64,000 nucleotides of DNA, taken from Legionella steigerwaltii. GTDB taxonomy: Bacteria > Pseudomonadota > Gammaproteobacteria > Legionellales > Legionellaceae. Where the stretch lies: contig NZ_LNYZ01000004.1 in the NCBI RefSeq assembly GCF_001468065.1, positions 1 to 64,000 on the forward strand, written 5' to 3'. The position numbers and the translations under genes were made by a program. The notes under the pieces are model-generated. The model was given only the letters and a program-made list of their open reading frames with translations, was not told the DNA's origin and ran no database searches. Below, one piece after another: positions 46,696 to 55,426 of this stretch (its first letter is position 1; every line of letters begins with the position of its first letter).

Positions 46696-47115
46696 CTACG
46701 GTTTTACCACAACCAATAGCACTATCCCTATTAAGAACAAAGTTGGTATTTCATTATAAATGCGAAAAAAACGAGAACTTTTTTGATTTTTATTGTGGGC
46801 AAATGCTTTTAAATAATGACCGCATAACAGGTGATAAATCCATAAAAGAACAACAAAACTTAATTTTGCATGCATCCATCCGGCCTTGAGATAATAAGCT
46901 GGATTATAATTGAGAAGCCATAATCCTAGTAAAGTCGTCAGTATCGCGGCAGGCCAAGTAATTCCATAATACAATCTTTTTTCCATTATTTTAAAACGAA
47001 TAATACTCGTCTCATCATGAGTATCCGCATGGTATACAAATAATCTCGGTAAATAAAATAATCCAGCAAACCATGCAACCATTGCAATAATGTGAAATGC
47101 TTTAACATATAACAT
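46696..47115 (-). CDS. hemJ: Protoporphyrinogen IX oxidase, HemJ type
   Basis: The 139-residue inner-membrane protein has four predicted helices and the HemJ/UPF0093 features: His8 in KAFHIIAMVAWFAGLFYLPRLFVYHAD, then GWMHAKLSFVVLLWIYH. It oxidises protoporphyrinogen IX in the late heme pathway. It lies 2 bp after the terC-like gene on the same strand, and close to hemL. Confidence 0.92.
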   Translation of the reverse strand: MLYVKAFHIIAMVAWFAGLFYLPRLFVYHADTHDETSIIRFKIMEKRLYYGITWPAAILTTLLGLWLLNYNPAYYLKAGWMHAKLSFVVLLWIYHLLCGHYLKAFAHNKNQKSSRFFRIYNEIPTLFLIGIVLLVVVKP

Positions 47116-47117
47116 AA

Positions 47118-47852
47118 TTAATTCCCTGATTTACGCTTACTTTTTTTTCGTGAATGTTTCAATAAATTTAGAGATTCAACTGATAATGAAAAACCCATAG
47201 CGAAATATATATATCCTCGAGGAATATGAAAAGAAAATCCATCAGCAACTAAGACCATACCAATTAAAATTAAATAACTCAGGGCAAGCATTTTGATCGT
47301 TGGATGTTCTTTAATAAATGCGCTAACCAGTTCACTAGCAAAAATCATAATGAAAATTGCACAAGTAATTGCCAAAGCCATGACCCAAAATCGAGAGGTC
47401 AGGCCTATAGCAGTTAAGACACTATCGAGGGAAAAGATAATATCCATTATTACAATTTGAAAAATAACCATACTGAATGTTGCTTTAAATGAGTGGCTTT
47501 TCTTTTCACTTATGGACATACTTTCTTCAGTAACATCCTGGTGAATTTCATCCGTAGCCTTCCAAATTAAAAATGCACCGCCTAACATGAGGAAAAAATC
47601 ACGTGCAGAGAAAGACATATGATTTATTGTAAGTAAGGGCTTGGTTAATTTGATCAAATCAACCGCGACTGCAAGTAAGAGCAGACGCATCATCCAGGAT
47701 AAAGCGAGTCCCAAGCGCCTTGCTTTTTTTCTCTGCTCTGAGGGTAATTTTTCAGATAAGATTGATAAGATAACCAGATTATCAATTCCTAAAACAATTT
47801 CTAATATGATTAAGACGATTAAACTCGCAGTAACATCAATAAAATCCATCAA
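47118..47852 (-). CDS. TerC-family integral membrane protein
   Basis: The 244-residue protein has about seven to eight helices and the TerC signature stretches LEIVLGIDNLVILSILS and IVIMDIIFSLDSVLTAIGL, whose Asp/Glu residues lie within the membrane. Members export Mn2+ or support membrane-protein metalation. The start may be at either of two adjacent ATG codons. It is cotranscribed with hemJ (2-bp gap) and divergent from pcnB. Metal specificity is not known. Confidence 0.9.
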   Translation of the reverse strand: MMDFIDVTASLIVLIILEIVLGIDNLVILSILSEKLPSEQRKKARRLGLALSWMMRLLLLAVAVDLIKLTKPLLTINHMSFSARDFFLMLGGAFLIWKATDEIHQDVTEESMSISEKKSHSFKATFSMVIFQIVIMDIIFSLDSVLTAIGLTSRFWVMALAITCAIFIMIFASELVSAFIKEHPTIKMLALSYLILIGMVLVADGFSFHIPRGYIYFAMGFSLSVESLNLLKHSRKKSKRKSGN

Positions 47853-47976
47853 GTCCTCGGATGTCAGAAATTGAAAAAAATTATATAATATACTCTTAAT
47901 CCAACATTTACCTAAGTTTTTCTGTAAAATTTACAATCCAAATTGTATATAAAGCTAAGGTTTATAAAGGCAAATA

Positions 47977-48005
47977 TTCACTTTATCCTTTTGCTTCGAT
48001 ATAAT
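47977..48005 (+). promoter_or_regulatory. Predicted pcnB promoter
   Basis: TTCACT (47977-47982), 17-bp spacer, perfect TATAAT (48000-48005). The message would begin near 48012, leaving room for the upstream in-frame extension of pcnB. Confidence 0.55.
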
Positions 48006-48083
48006 GTTTACGTTTCATTAATCTTGTGAGATACAGAGATCATCAAATTCATCAAAAAGCTGCTAAAAAGAAACAGAGCTCAT

Positions 48084-49379
48084 GTGCCACCTGTTGCTTC
48101 AGCTTATATAATCCCAAGGAATAAACATTCCATATCTAAGGCGGACATTAGTAGCAATGCGCTCAAAGTACTAAACCGCTTAATTGGCGCTGGTTTTCAG
48201 GCATACATTGTCGGAGGAAGTGTCAGAGATTTATTGTTGCATAAAGCACCTAAAGATTTTGATGTTGCAACCGACGCTACCCCTAATCAAATCAAGAATT
48301 TATTTAGAAATGGACGAATTATTGGTCGTCGATTCAAACTCGTGCATATACTTTTTCACCGAGAAATTATTGAAGTTGCTACGTTCCGAGGACACGTAGC
48401 TGTTGATGAAAGCCAGCAAACAAATGAACGTGGCATGTTGGTTCGCGATAATGCCTATGGCTCGCTTGATGAAGATGCTTGGAGGCGCGATTTCACAATT
48501 AACTCGCTCTATTACAATATTAATGACTCCACAATTGTTGATTTTACTGGTGGTGTAAAGGACGTTGAAGAAAAACTGATTCGGATGATTGGTGATCCAG
48601 TAAAACGCTATCAGGAAGACCCCGTCCGAATGTTACGCGCGATTCGATTTAGTGCAAAATTGAATTTTAAACTTGCATCCGAAACAGAGGCTCCTTTTCC
48701 TGAAATTAGTCATCTCATTACTCATGTTTCCAATTCACGTTTATTCGATGAAATGACCAAATTATATCAATGCGGCAATGCAGAAGTGGTGCAAAAACTG
48801 CTGATGCAATATGGTTTATTTCAATATTTATGTCCGCAAACCAATGCCCTATTAAACAGTACATATCCAGTAAATGCATTATTAGCCATTGCTCTGGAAA
48901 ATACTGATACACGCATACGCGAAGATAAACCAGTAACTCCTGCATTTTTATTTGCAGTCCTTTTATGGTTCCCCATGATTGAATGTTCAAAGGAGCTACA
49001 AAAAAATGGAATTGATCCACTTCCATCCATAGAAAAAGCGATGTCGATTGTCATTGCTGAGCAAAATAAAATTATCTCTATTCCCAAACGCTATACTCAA
49101 ATTATTCGTGAAATTTGGTTATTGCAGTATCGTTTTGCAAAAAGACTAGGTGGAAGAGCCTTTAACCTATTACAACACCCACGTTTTAGAGCAGCATACG
49201 ACTTCATGGCTTTACGTGCTCTTGCAGGTGATGAATCCATGGAGCTAGCGCAATGGTGGACTACTTTCCAAGATGCTGATGAAGCAGAGCAAACCAATAT
49301 GGTTACACAATTGACACCTGATGCTTCAAAACGTAAGCGCCGACGTAAGCCTAAAAGTATAAAAACAAGTGATGTATAA
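48084..49379 (+). CDS. pcnB: Poly(A) polymerase I
   Basis: The 431-residue nucleotidyltransferase adds 3' poly(A) to RNA, marking it for decay. GGSVRD lies at 44-49 and the catalytic Asp pair at Asp58/Asp60 in PKDFDVATDA, followed by GRRFKLVHI and the Arg-rich tail (KRKRRRKPKSIK) of gamma-proteobacterial PcnB. The listed start is GTG 48084, but the frame stays open upstream to a TGA at 48027 and codes a PcnB-like basic stretch (FIKKLLKRNRAH) with no ATG, GTG or TTG. The true start may be a rare codon such as ATC or CTG. The stop overlaps the folK ATG by one base. Confidence 0.93.
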   Translation: MPPVASAYIIPRNKHSISKADISSNALKVLNRLIGAGFQAYIVGGSVRDLLLHKAPKDFDVATDATPNQIKNLFRNGRIIGRRFKLVHILFHREIIEVATFRGHVAVDESQQTNERGMLVRDNAYGSLDEDAWRRDFTINSLYYNINDSTIVDFTGGVKDVEEKLIRMIGDPVKRYQEDPVRMLRAIRFSAKLNFKLASETEAPFPEISHLITHVSNSRLFDEMTKLYQCGNAEVVQKLLMQYGLFQYLCPQTNALLNSTYPVNALLAIALENTDTRIREDKPVTPAFLFAVLLWFPMIECSKELQKNGIDPLPSIEKAMSIVIAEQNKIISIPKRYTQIIREIWLLQYRFAKRLGGRAFNLLQHPRFRAAYDFMALRALAGDESMELAQWWTTFQDADEAEQTNMVTQLTPDASKRKRRRKPKSIKTSDV

Positions 49380-49810
49380 TGAATACTTGTTATTTAGGTT
49401 TAGGATCAAATCAGCAAGTTCCTGAACGCCAACTACGAAAAGCAATTAAATCAATAAAAGCCTTGCGCAATACAGTTGTTACTAAAGTATCATCTTTCTA
49501 TTGGACTAAGGCTTGGGGTTTACAAAGCCAGCAAGATTTTTGCAATGCAGTGATTGAGCTTTCTACACTTTTATCTCCTGTTCAATTACTTAGTGCATGT
49601 CAAAAAATTGAAGCGCAACAAGGACGAATTCGAAAAAAACGCTGGGGGCCAAGAATTATTGATATTGATATCCTGTTTTATGAGAATCGCATGATTCAAT
49701 CTAAGAAATTAATAGTTCCTCATCCACACATACAATCTCGAGATTTTGTTTTGATGCCTCTCCTGGAAATTAATCCTAATTATAAATTGAGTAACCCGGA
49801 TGTCATATGA
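49379..49810 (+). CDS. folK: 6-hydroxymethyl-7,8-dihydropterin pyrophosphokinase
   Basis: The 143-residue enzyme of folate synthesis transfers pyrophosphate from ATP to the pterin. It shows LGLGSNQ at the N-terminus and KRWGPRIIDIDILFY with metal ligands Asp95 and Asp97, then VPHPHIQSRDFVLMPLLEI. It is slightly shorter than the usual ~160 residues at the C-terminus. It is translationally coupled to pcnB (TAATG), a pairing common in gamma-proteobacteria. Confidence 0.94.
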   Translation: MNTCYLGLGSNQQVPERQLRKAIKSIKALRNTVVTKVSSFYWTKAWGLQSQQDFCNAVIELSTLLSPVQLLSACQKIEAQQGRIRKKRWGPRIIDIDILFYENRMIQSKKLIVPHPHIQSRDFVLMPLLEINPNYKLSNPDVI

Positions 49811-49814
49811 CATT

Positions 49815-49906
49815 GTAGCCTGGGTGCAGTGTAGCGGAACCCAGGTTTGAAAAATGAATTAAGCTCCTCAGTCCCGGGTTACGGCTTGAGCCTTCACCCA
49901 GGCTAC
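49815..49906. repeat. Palindromic intergenic repeat, copy 8
   Basis: Arms GTAGCCTGGGTGCAGTGTAG and CCTTCACCCAGGCTAC, inner edges partly decayed. It begins 4 bp after the folK stop codon. Confidence 0.88.
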
Positions 49907-50086
49907 AAGGTTTAATTGAAAAACTATCCAATATACATTATGAGCTTTATCCAAATAAAATGCACAATACTATGCCATCTGCCATCCAGTTAAACCAAAT
50001 TATTTCATATTTTGTGATGTAAAATAGGTACTTATATCGAGGAATCTACTATTATTTACAATAATAAATTCAATTGTGAGGCTGCT

Positions 50087-50506
50087 ATGTATAAGAATAT
50101 TTTATTTGCTACGGATTTGCTCAAAGAACATAATCATCTCACAGATAAAGCAATTTCTATTGCAAAACAATTTAATGCCAAATTATACCTATTGCATGTC
50201 ATTGAACTCCCTGCGAGTTTCCAACTGGCACAAGGTCTGGGTTTTACAGAGTTAGCAAATCCTGCTAAAGATGATGCACAAACAGTCTTATCCTTATTGG
50301 GCGAAAATTTTAATATCCCACAAGAACAGCAATTTGTTGAGGTAGGCTCGGTTAAAGAACATATTTTTAATAAAGTTAAAGAGTTAAATTGTCAGCTTAT
50401 TATTATTGGGAGCCACTCTTCTATTGGCTTACATTCATTTTTGGGCAGTACAGCGCATGCAACGGTTAATCATGCTCCATGTGATGTTTTAACATTACGA
50501 CTTTAA
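50087..50506 (+). CDS. Universal stress protein
   Basis: The 139-residue UspA-fold protein has YKNILFATDL at the start and the ATP-binding-type loop GSHSSIGLHSFLGSTAHATVNHAPCDVL at the end (G-2x-G-9x-G-S/T pattern). Such proteins help survival under stress, often low oxygen or stationary phase. RBS GTGAGG lies upstream. It precedes the MBL-phosphorylase operon on the same strand; a 140-bp palindrome sits between them. Confidence 0.92.
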   Translation: MYKNILFATDLLKEHNHLTDKAISIAKQFNAKLYLLHVIELPASFQLAQGLGFTELANPAKDDAQTVLSLLGENFNIPQEQQFVEVGSVKEHIFNKVKELNCQLIIIGSHSSIGLHSFLGSTAHATVNHAPCDVLTLRL

Positions 50507-50514
50507 TAACTTGA

Positions 50515-50654
50515 GAGCCTGTTTGCATTTCGCTAGCTTGAGCCAAAATAGCCTGGTTTTGAGCACCGAAGCGCAGCATACATGGAGTATGTGAGCATCG
50601 GAGCGCATAAAATCAGGGCAGTTTAGCCAAGATAGTAGAAATGTAAACAGGCCC
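50515..50654. repeat. Large imperfect palindrome (MITE-like)
   Basis: The two ends GAGCCTGTTTGCATTTC and GAAATGTAAACAGGCCC are inverted copies with three mismatches, and pairing continues with gaps to a central CATAC/GTATG. It is unrelated to the GTAGCC repeats. It begins 9 bp after the stress-protein stop and ends 16 bp before the next start, just ahead of its ribosome site. Confidence 0.75.
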
Positions 50655-50670
50655 TATTAAAGGATTGATT

Positions 50671-52026
50671 ATGCAAATCACATTTCTTGGCGCCACTGGC
50701 ACTGTAACAGGTTCCAAGTATCTTCTTTCGTTTGATAAAACAAATATCTTAGTGGATTGTGGTCTTTTTCAAGGACCTAAGGAATTACGTCTAAGAAATT
50801 GGAGTCCTCTGCCATTTAATCCCGAAATCTTGGATGCTGTCATTCTCACACATGCCCATATTGACCACACGGGTTATCTACCTCTATTAGTCAAGAGTGG
50901 TTTCAATAAACCCATTTACTGCACGTACGGTACTACCGATTTATGCGAAATCTTATTACGCGATAGTGCTCATCTCCAAGAAGAAGATGCCAAACATGCC
51001 AATATGCAACATTACTCCAAACACCGCCCTGCACTTCCGCTTTATACGGTTGAAGATGCTGAAAATGCATTAAAGCTATTTCAACCCCAAGCATACAACA
51101 AAGTAATTAAGCTGCATCAGAACCTAAGTGTCCAATTAATCCCAGCTGGACACATCGTTGGCTCTTCCTTTGTAAGGATACAATATCAAGATACCTCGCT
51201 TCTTTTTACGGGCGACTTAGGGCGGCTGCATGATCCGGTAATGAAAAAACCTACCGAAGTTCAACAGGTTGATTACCTTGTTACTGAATCCACCTATGGC
51301 GATCGTCTGCATGAAAAAGAGCCTCCTAAGCTGACCTTAAAAAATATTATTAATAAAACCATTCATCGAGGCGGTTCAGTCATTATCCCAGCATTTGCTG
51401 TGGGTCGCTCACAAATACTTTTGCATTATCTTTCAGAATTAAGAAAAGAAAACGCAATTCCAAATGTTCCTATTTATTTGGACAGTCCTATGGCGATTAA
51501 TGCAACGCAAATTTTATATAACCACATAGAAGACCTTCGGCTAACCCAGGCCCAATGTCAGGAGCTCTGTGATGTAGCAACCTATGTGAATGCAGTAGAT
51601 GAATCAATTGAGTTAGATTTAGACAAAACACCGAAAATTATTCTTTCAGCAAGTGGCATGGCATCCGGAGGTCGTATTGTATTTCATATTAGAGCCTTCG
51701 CTTCAGATCCACGTAATACACTATTATTTACAGGGTACCAGGCGGAAGAAACACTGGGGGCAGAAATACTTGCAGGTAAAAAGTTTATAGAAGCTCATGG
51801 CAAAATCATCCCTATAAATGCTCAAGTAGAAGCAATACGCAGTACTTCAGCACATGCAGATTATGGCGAAATACTTGGTTGGCTTAAGCAATTCCAACAG
51901 CCACCTAAAAAAACATTTGTAACTCATGGAGAACCTGAAGCTGCTTTATCTTTAAAACAGAAAATTGAAACTCAACTTGGCTGGCAATGTTATGTTCCTG
52001 AGTATGGACAGAAAGAAGAATTATGA
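50671..52026 (+). CDS. Beta-CASP metallo-beta-lactamase-fold hydrolase (RNase-like)
   Basis: The 451-residue protein has the metal motif HAHIDH (61-66), GHIVGSSFVRI, GDLGR, and the beta-CASP part with SASGMASGGR and the late HADYGEI and VTHGEPEAA motifs, as in CPSF-73/YSH1-type RNases. The likely activity is RNA cleavage. ATG 50671 has AAAGGA 7 bases upstream. The next gene starts within its last four bases, so four genes from here are tightly coupled. Confidence 0.9.
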   Translation: MQITFLGATGTVTGSKYLLSFDKTNILVDCGLFQGPKELRLRNWSPLPFNPEILDAVILTHAHIDHTGYLPLLVKSGFNKPIYCTYGTTDLCEILLRDSAHLQEEDAKHANMQHYSKHRPALPLYTVEDAENALKLFQPQAYNKVIKLHQNLSVQLIPAGHIVGSSFVRIQYQDTSLLFTGDLGRLHDPVMKKPTEVQQVDYLVTESTYGDRLHEKEPPKLTLKNIINKTIHRGGSVIIPAFAVGRSQILLHYLSELRKENAIPNVPIYLDSPMAINATQILYNHIEDLRLTQAQCQELCDVATYVNAVDESIELDLDKTPKIILSASGMASGGRIVFHIRAFASDPRNTLLFTGYQAEETLGAEILAGKKFIEAHGKIIPINAQVEAIRSTSAHADYGEILGWLKQFQQPPKKTFVTHGEPEAALSLKQKIETQLGWQCYVPEYGQKEEL

Positions 52027-53534
52027 ATAAAAAACATACAACCTTGACACTTAAGTATTTGGGCATTAATACCCATAAAGAACCAGTTATTTATATGCGT
52101 GAAGATTGTTATATTTGTAAATCGGAGGGATTTACAGCTCAAACTCGTGTTCGGGTTATACTCAATAAGCTGTCTATCATTGCTACATTAAACACTATTG
52201 AAACGAATTTATTAAGGCACAATGAAGCAAGTCTTTCAAATTATGCCTGGGAACTACTCTCTGCAAAAGAAGGTGACGAAGTCGCAGTAATCCATCCTCA
52301 ACCACTAGACTCCCTGAGTTACATCCGTTCTAAAATTTATGGTAATGAATTGACTGCAGACCAAACAAATCACATCATCAAAGACATTGTGTCAGGACAA
52401 CTTTCGGACATTAATATAGCAATGTATATTGCTGCGAGTGGCGGTGACAGACTCAGCCAAAAAGAAATTATTGATCTGACTCGAGCAATGGTTAATTCAG
52501 GTCAACAATTGTCTTGGGAACTACCTTTCATTGTGGATAAACATTCTGTGGGTGGTTTGCCTGGGAATCGAACAACACCTATTGTCGTCTCAATTGTCGC
52601 GGCATTTGGCTTGGTAATTCCCAAAACTTCCTCTCGTGCAATCACATCACCAGCAGGAACAGCGGATACAATGGAAGTATTCACTAATGTCAATTTAAAT
52701 ATAAATGAAATGAAAAAAGTTGTTGAGCAGGAAAATGGCTGCTTGGTTTGGGGTGGCTCTATGGCATTAAGCCCTGCTGATGATTTACTTATCCGCATTG
52801 AGAGAACTGTAAATATCGATAGTGAAGGACAAATGGTTGCGTCTGTTTTATCAAAAAAAATTGCGGCGGGTTCAAATCATCTTATCATCGATATGCCTGT
52901 AGGAACCACAGCTAAAGTTCGAACTATTGAGAAGGCTGAGTCATTAAAAAAATTATTAGAATCAGTTGCAGAAGAGTTTGACCTCAAAATAAAAGTGATA
53001 CTCAGTGATGGTTCACAACCAGTAGGTCGTGGAATAGGCCCTGTTCTAGAGGCATTGGATGTGTTAGCAGTTTTAAATTGTGATAAAAATGCCCCGCAAG
53101 ATTTACGTGAACATGCTTTAGCATTAGCAGGTCATATTATAGAGTTTTCCCCTCACGTTTTACCTGGGCAAGGGCTAGATATTGCAACGCATCTACTGAA
53201 CAATGGCAAGGCATTAGCCAAATTTGAAGCAATTTGCCGAGCTCAAGGAGGTATGCGAGAGATAAAAAAAGCACCGGTTGTGCATACAATTGAATCAAAA
53301 CGCTCAGGTATCGTTATTAACATTGATAATCGCCATATTTCTCAATTAGCGAAATTAGCGGGTGCGCCCAGATCAAAAGCAGCAGGTATTGAATTATTAA
53401 CCGAACTTCACTCAGTGGTCAAAAAATCTCAGCCTCTTTTTAGAATCTACGCAGAAACTCGCAGCGAACTCAATTATGCCCTAGATTTTCTGAAGCATGG
53501 GCATGAAATATTTCAAATTGAGGCCAGCACATGA
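52023..53534 (+). CDS. AMP/thymidine phosphorylase-family enzyme
   Basis: The 503-residue protein has the N-terminal extra domain (about 1-95) typical of archaeal-type AMP phosphorylases and a pyrimidine-phosphorylase core with DKHSVGGLPGNRTT (172-185) and KTSSRAITSPAGTADTMEVF (201-220). These favour a nucleoside 5'-monophosphate substrate, giving base and ribose-1,5-bisphosphate; thymidine phosphorylase is the usual automated name. It overlaps the genes on both sides by 4 bases. No RuBisCO or R15P isomerase is in the window, so the fate of the sugar must be inferred. Confidence 0.9.
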   Translation: MNKKHTTLTLKYLGINTHKEPVIYMREDCYICKSEGFTAQTRVRVILNKLSIIATLNTIETNLLRHNEASLSNYAWELLSAKEGDEVAVIHPQPLDSLSYIRSKIYGNELTADQTNHIIKDIVSGQLSDINIAMYIAASGGDRLSQKEIIDLTRAMVNSGQQLSWELPFIVDKHSVGGLPGNRTTPIVVSIVAAFGLVIPKTSSRAITSPAGTADTMEVFTNVNLNINEMKKVVEQENGCLVWGGSMALSPADDLLIRIERTVNIDSEGQMVASVLSKKIAAGSNHLIIDMPVGTTAKVRTIEKAESLKKLLESVAEEFDLKIKVILSDGSQPVGRGIGPVLEALDVLAVLNCDKNAPQDLREHALALAGHIIEFSPHVLPGQGLDIATHLLNNGKALAKFEAICRAQGGMREIKKAPVVHTIESKRSGIVINIDNRHISQLAKLAGAPRSKAAGIELLTELHSVVKKSQPLFRIYAETRSELNYALDFLKHGHEIFQIEAST

Positions 53535-54424
53535 AAAAAAACCCTCTCATTTTTTCGTTATTTGGGCATGATGAACTGACTCGCACAATTCAAAAAAAAT
53601 GTCATTATGAGTTAGGAAAAATTAGTTTTCATCAATTTCCTGATGAAGAAACTGTAGCAAAAGTCGAATCTGATGTAGCAAAACGAATTGTTATATTTGT
53701 AACCAACTTACTGCACCCCAACCCAAAAATTCTTCCGCTTTTATTTGCTGCACAAACAGTAAAATCTTTAGGTGCTACCCAAATAATTTTAATAGCTCCT
53801 TATCTTACTTATATGCGTCAAGATAAAGTATTTGAATCAGGCCAAGGCATTACATCTGCATATTTTGCACAATTGATTTCCTCCTATTTTGATCGCTTAA
53901 TCACTATTGATCCGCATTTACATCGTTGGAAAGATTTAAGTGCCATTTATGAGATACCAACAACTGTACTGCATGCGACAGATAAAATTGCATCTTGGAT
54001 TCATCAACATGTATCTAATCCAATTCTTATTGGCCCTGATTCAGAAAGTGCACAATGGGTAGAAGCAATTGCTCTAAAATCATCTGCCCCTTTTACTATT
54101 TTGGAAAAAAAACGGAAAAGCGATACTCAGGTTGAAATTTCCATTCCTGGGATAAATCAATATCTTAACGCAACACCAATACTCATTGATGACATTATCT
54201 CTACAGGAATGACAATGATAGAAACATTGAAGCATATAAATTCATTAGCTATGCAACCGGCAATTTGTATTGGTGTTCATGCCGTTTTTGCAAGTAATGC
54301 ATATCAAAAACTTTTAGTTTCACATATAGCTAAAATTATTACCTGTAATACAATTCCTCATACTACAAATTGTATCGATATGAGTCAGGACATTATTGAT
54401 TTGCTGCGCCAATGGAACCTATAA
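53531..54424 (+). CDS. Ribose-phosphate pyrophosphokinase-like protein
   Basis: The 297-residue protein has the PRPP synthetase layout: FHQFPDEETVAKV, YLTYMRQDKVFESGQGITSAYFAQL, DPHLHRW, and the PRPP loop LIDDIISTGMT (218-228). It is shorter and more diverged than housekeeping Prs and probably a specialised paralogue. It overlaps the phosphorylase gene by 4 bases, so it may turn the phosphorylase product into PRPP, or run in reverse. Confidence 0.88.
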   Translation: MKKNPLIFSLFGHDELTRTIQKKCHYELGKISFHQFPDEETVAKVESDVAKRIVIFVTNLLHPNPKILPLLFAAQTVKSLGATQIILIAPYLTYMRQDKVFESGQGITSAYFAQLISSYFDRLITIDPHLHRWKDLSAIYEIPTTVLHATDKIASWIHQHVSNPILIGPDSESAQWVEAIALKSSAPFTILEKKRKSDTQVEISIPGINQYLNATPILIDDIISTGMTMIETLKHINSLAMQPAICIGVHAVFASNAYQKLLVSHIAKIITCNTIPHTTNCIDMSQDIIDLLRQWNL

Positions 54425-55288
54425 ATGAATAAGATCATTACACCTACAAATCATATTAATATTATTAAATCTTCCGGTGAAAAAGTCCCATTCAACCCTC
54501 GTCGTATTTATCGTTCGTTAAAGCGGGTTGGTGCAGACGAATCACTTATAAATAAAATTGTTCATGAAGTATCGCAATCAGTAGTTGATGGAATGACAAC
54601 TCATGAAATTTATCGCATTGCATTTCGACTGCTACGCAATCAGTCAAAAGCCTTGGCTGGTAAATATCATCTAAAACGCGCGATTATGCAGCTTGGCTTT
54701 TCTGGGTATCCATTTGAAAAATATATTGCCGAGCTCATGCGTCATCAAGGCTTTAAAGTACTCAATAACCAAATTATCAAGGGGTATTGTGTTAACCATG
54801 AGGTTGATGTTGTTGGAGAGCGTCAAAATGAACATGTTTTTGTTGAATGCAAATACCATAATCGTTTAGGTCTTGCTTGTGATGTAAAAGTTACTTTATA
54901 TTTCAAAGCACGATTTCTTGATATTGAACAGGCTTATACTAAAAAACCAGAAGAAGCACTCCAGGGTTGGCTCGTAACTAATACTCGTTTTACCAACGAT
55001 GCAATACAATATGGTCAGTGCTCTGGCCTACATTTAATTAGCTGGGATTTTCCTCAAAAAGGCAATTTAAAAGAGTTAATTGAGTTTTCAGGTTTATATC
55101 CAATCACCTGCATTACTAACTTAACGAAGGCAGAAACCGAAACGTTACTTGGGGAAAATATACTTTTATGTAAAACAATTGCTGAAAATCCTGCTCTTCT
55201 TAATAAATTAAATATTGGAGCAGCAAGAATGAAACAGATTATTCTGCAATGCCAGGCACTTTATAAGTCTAGAAAATACGAGAATTAG
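54425..55288 (+). CDS. ATP-cone plus Mrr-like nuclease-fold protein
   Basis: The 287-residue protein has an N-terminal ATP-cone (about 10-92, VPFNPRRIYRSLKRVGADES), a nucleotide-sensing domain. It is followed by a restriction-endonuclease-like domain with a PD-(D/E)xK pattern (Asp128 in NHEVDVVG, Glu141 and Lys143 in VFVECKYH). The C-terminal ~60 residues are helical. It starts directly after the PRPP-synthetase-like gene. A nuclease gated by (d)ATP level is a plausible reading; the activity is untested. Confidence 0.85.
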   Translation: MNKIITPTNHINIIKSSGEKVPFNPRRIYRSLKRVGADESLINKIVHEVSQSVVDGMTTHEIYRIAFRLLRNQSKALAGKYHLKRAIMQLGFSGYPFEKYIAELMRHQGFKVLNNQIIKGYCVNHEVDVVGERQNEHVFVECKYHNRLGLACDVKVTLYFKARFLDIEQAYTKKPEEALQGWLVTNTRFTNDAIQYGQCSGLHLISWDFPQKGNLKELIEFSGLYPITCITNLTKAETETLLGENILLCKTIAENPALLNKLNIGAARMKQIILQCQALYKSRKYEN

Positions 55289-55305
55289 GGAAAAAACTGT
55301 TGACC

Positions 55306-55394
55306 GTAGCCTGGGTGCAGCGCAGCGTAACCCGGGGTTCTGTACATGAATAATTCTTTAAACCCCGGGTTACGCTGCGCTGCACCCAGGCTAC
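55306..55394. repeat. Palindromic intergenic repeat, copy 9 (AGCGTAACC subtype)
   Basis: Arms GTAGCCTGGGTGCAGCGCAG and GCTGCACCCAGGCTAC, nearly perfect. It lies between convergent genes, 17 bp and 32 bp from their stop codons. Confidence 0.94.
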
Positions 55395-55426
55395 GATTTT
55401 ATATGAAAAATCAAAAAAACAGTTCG

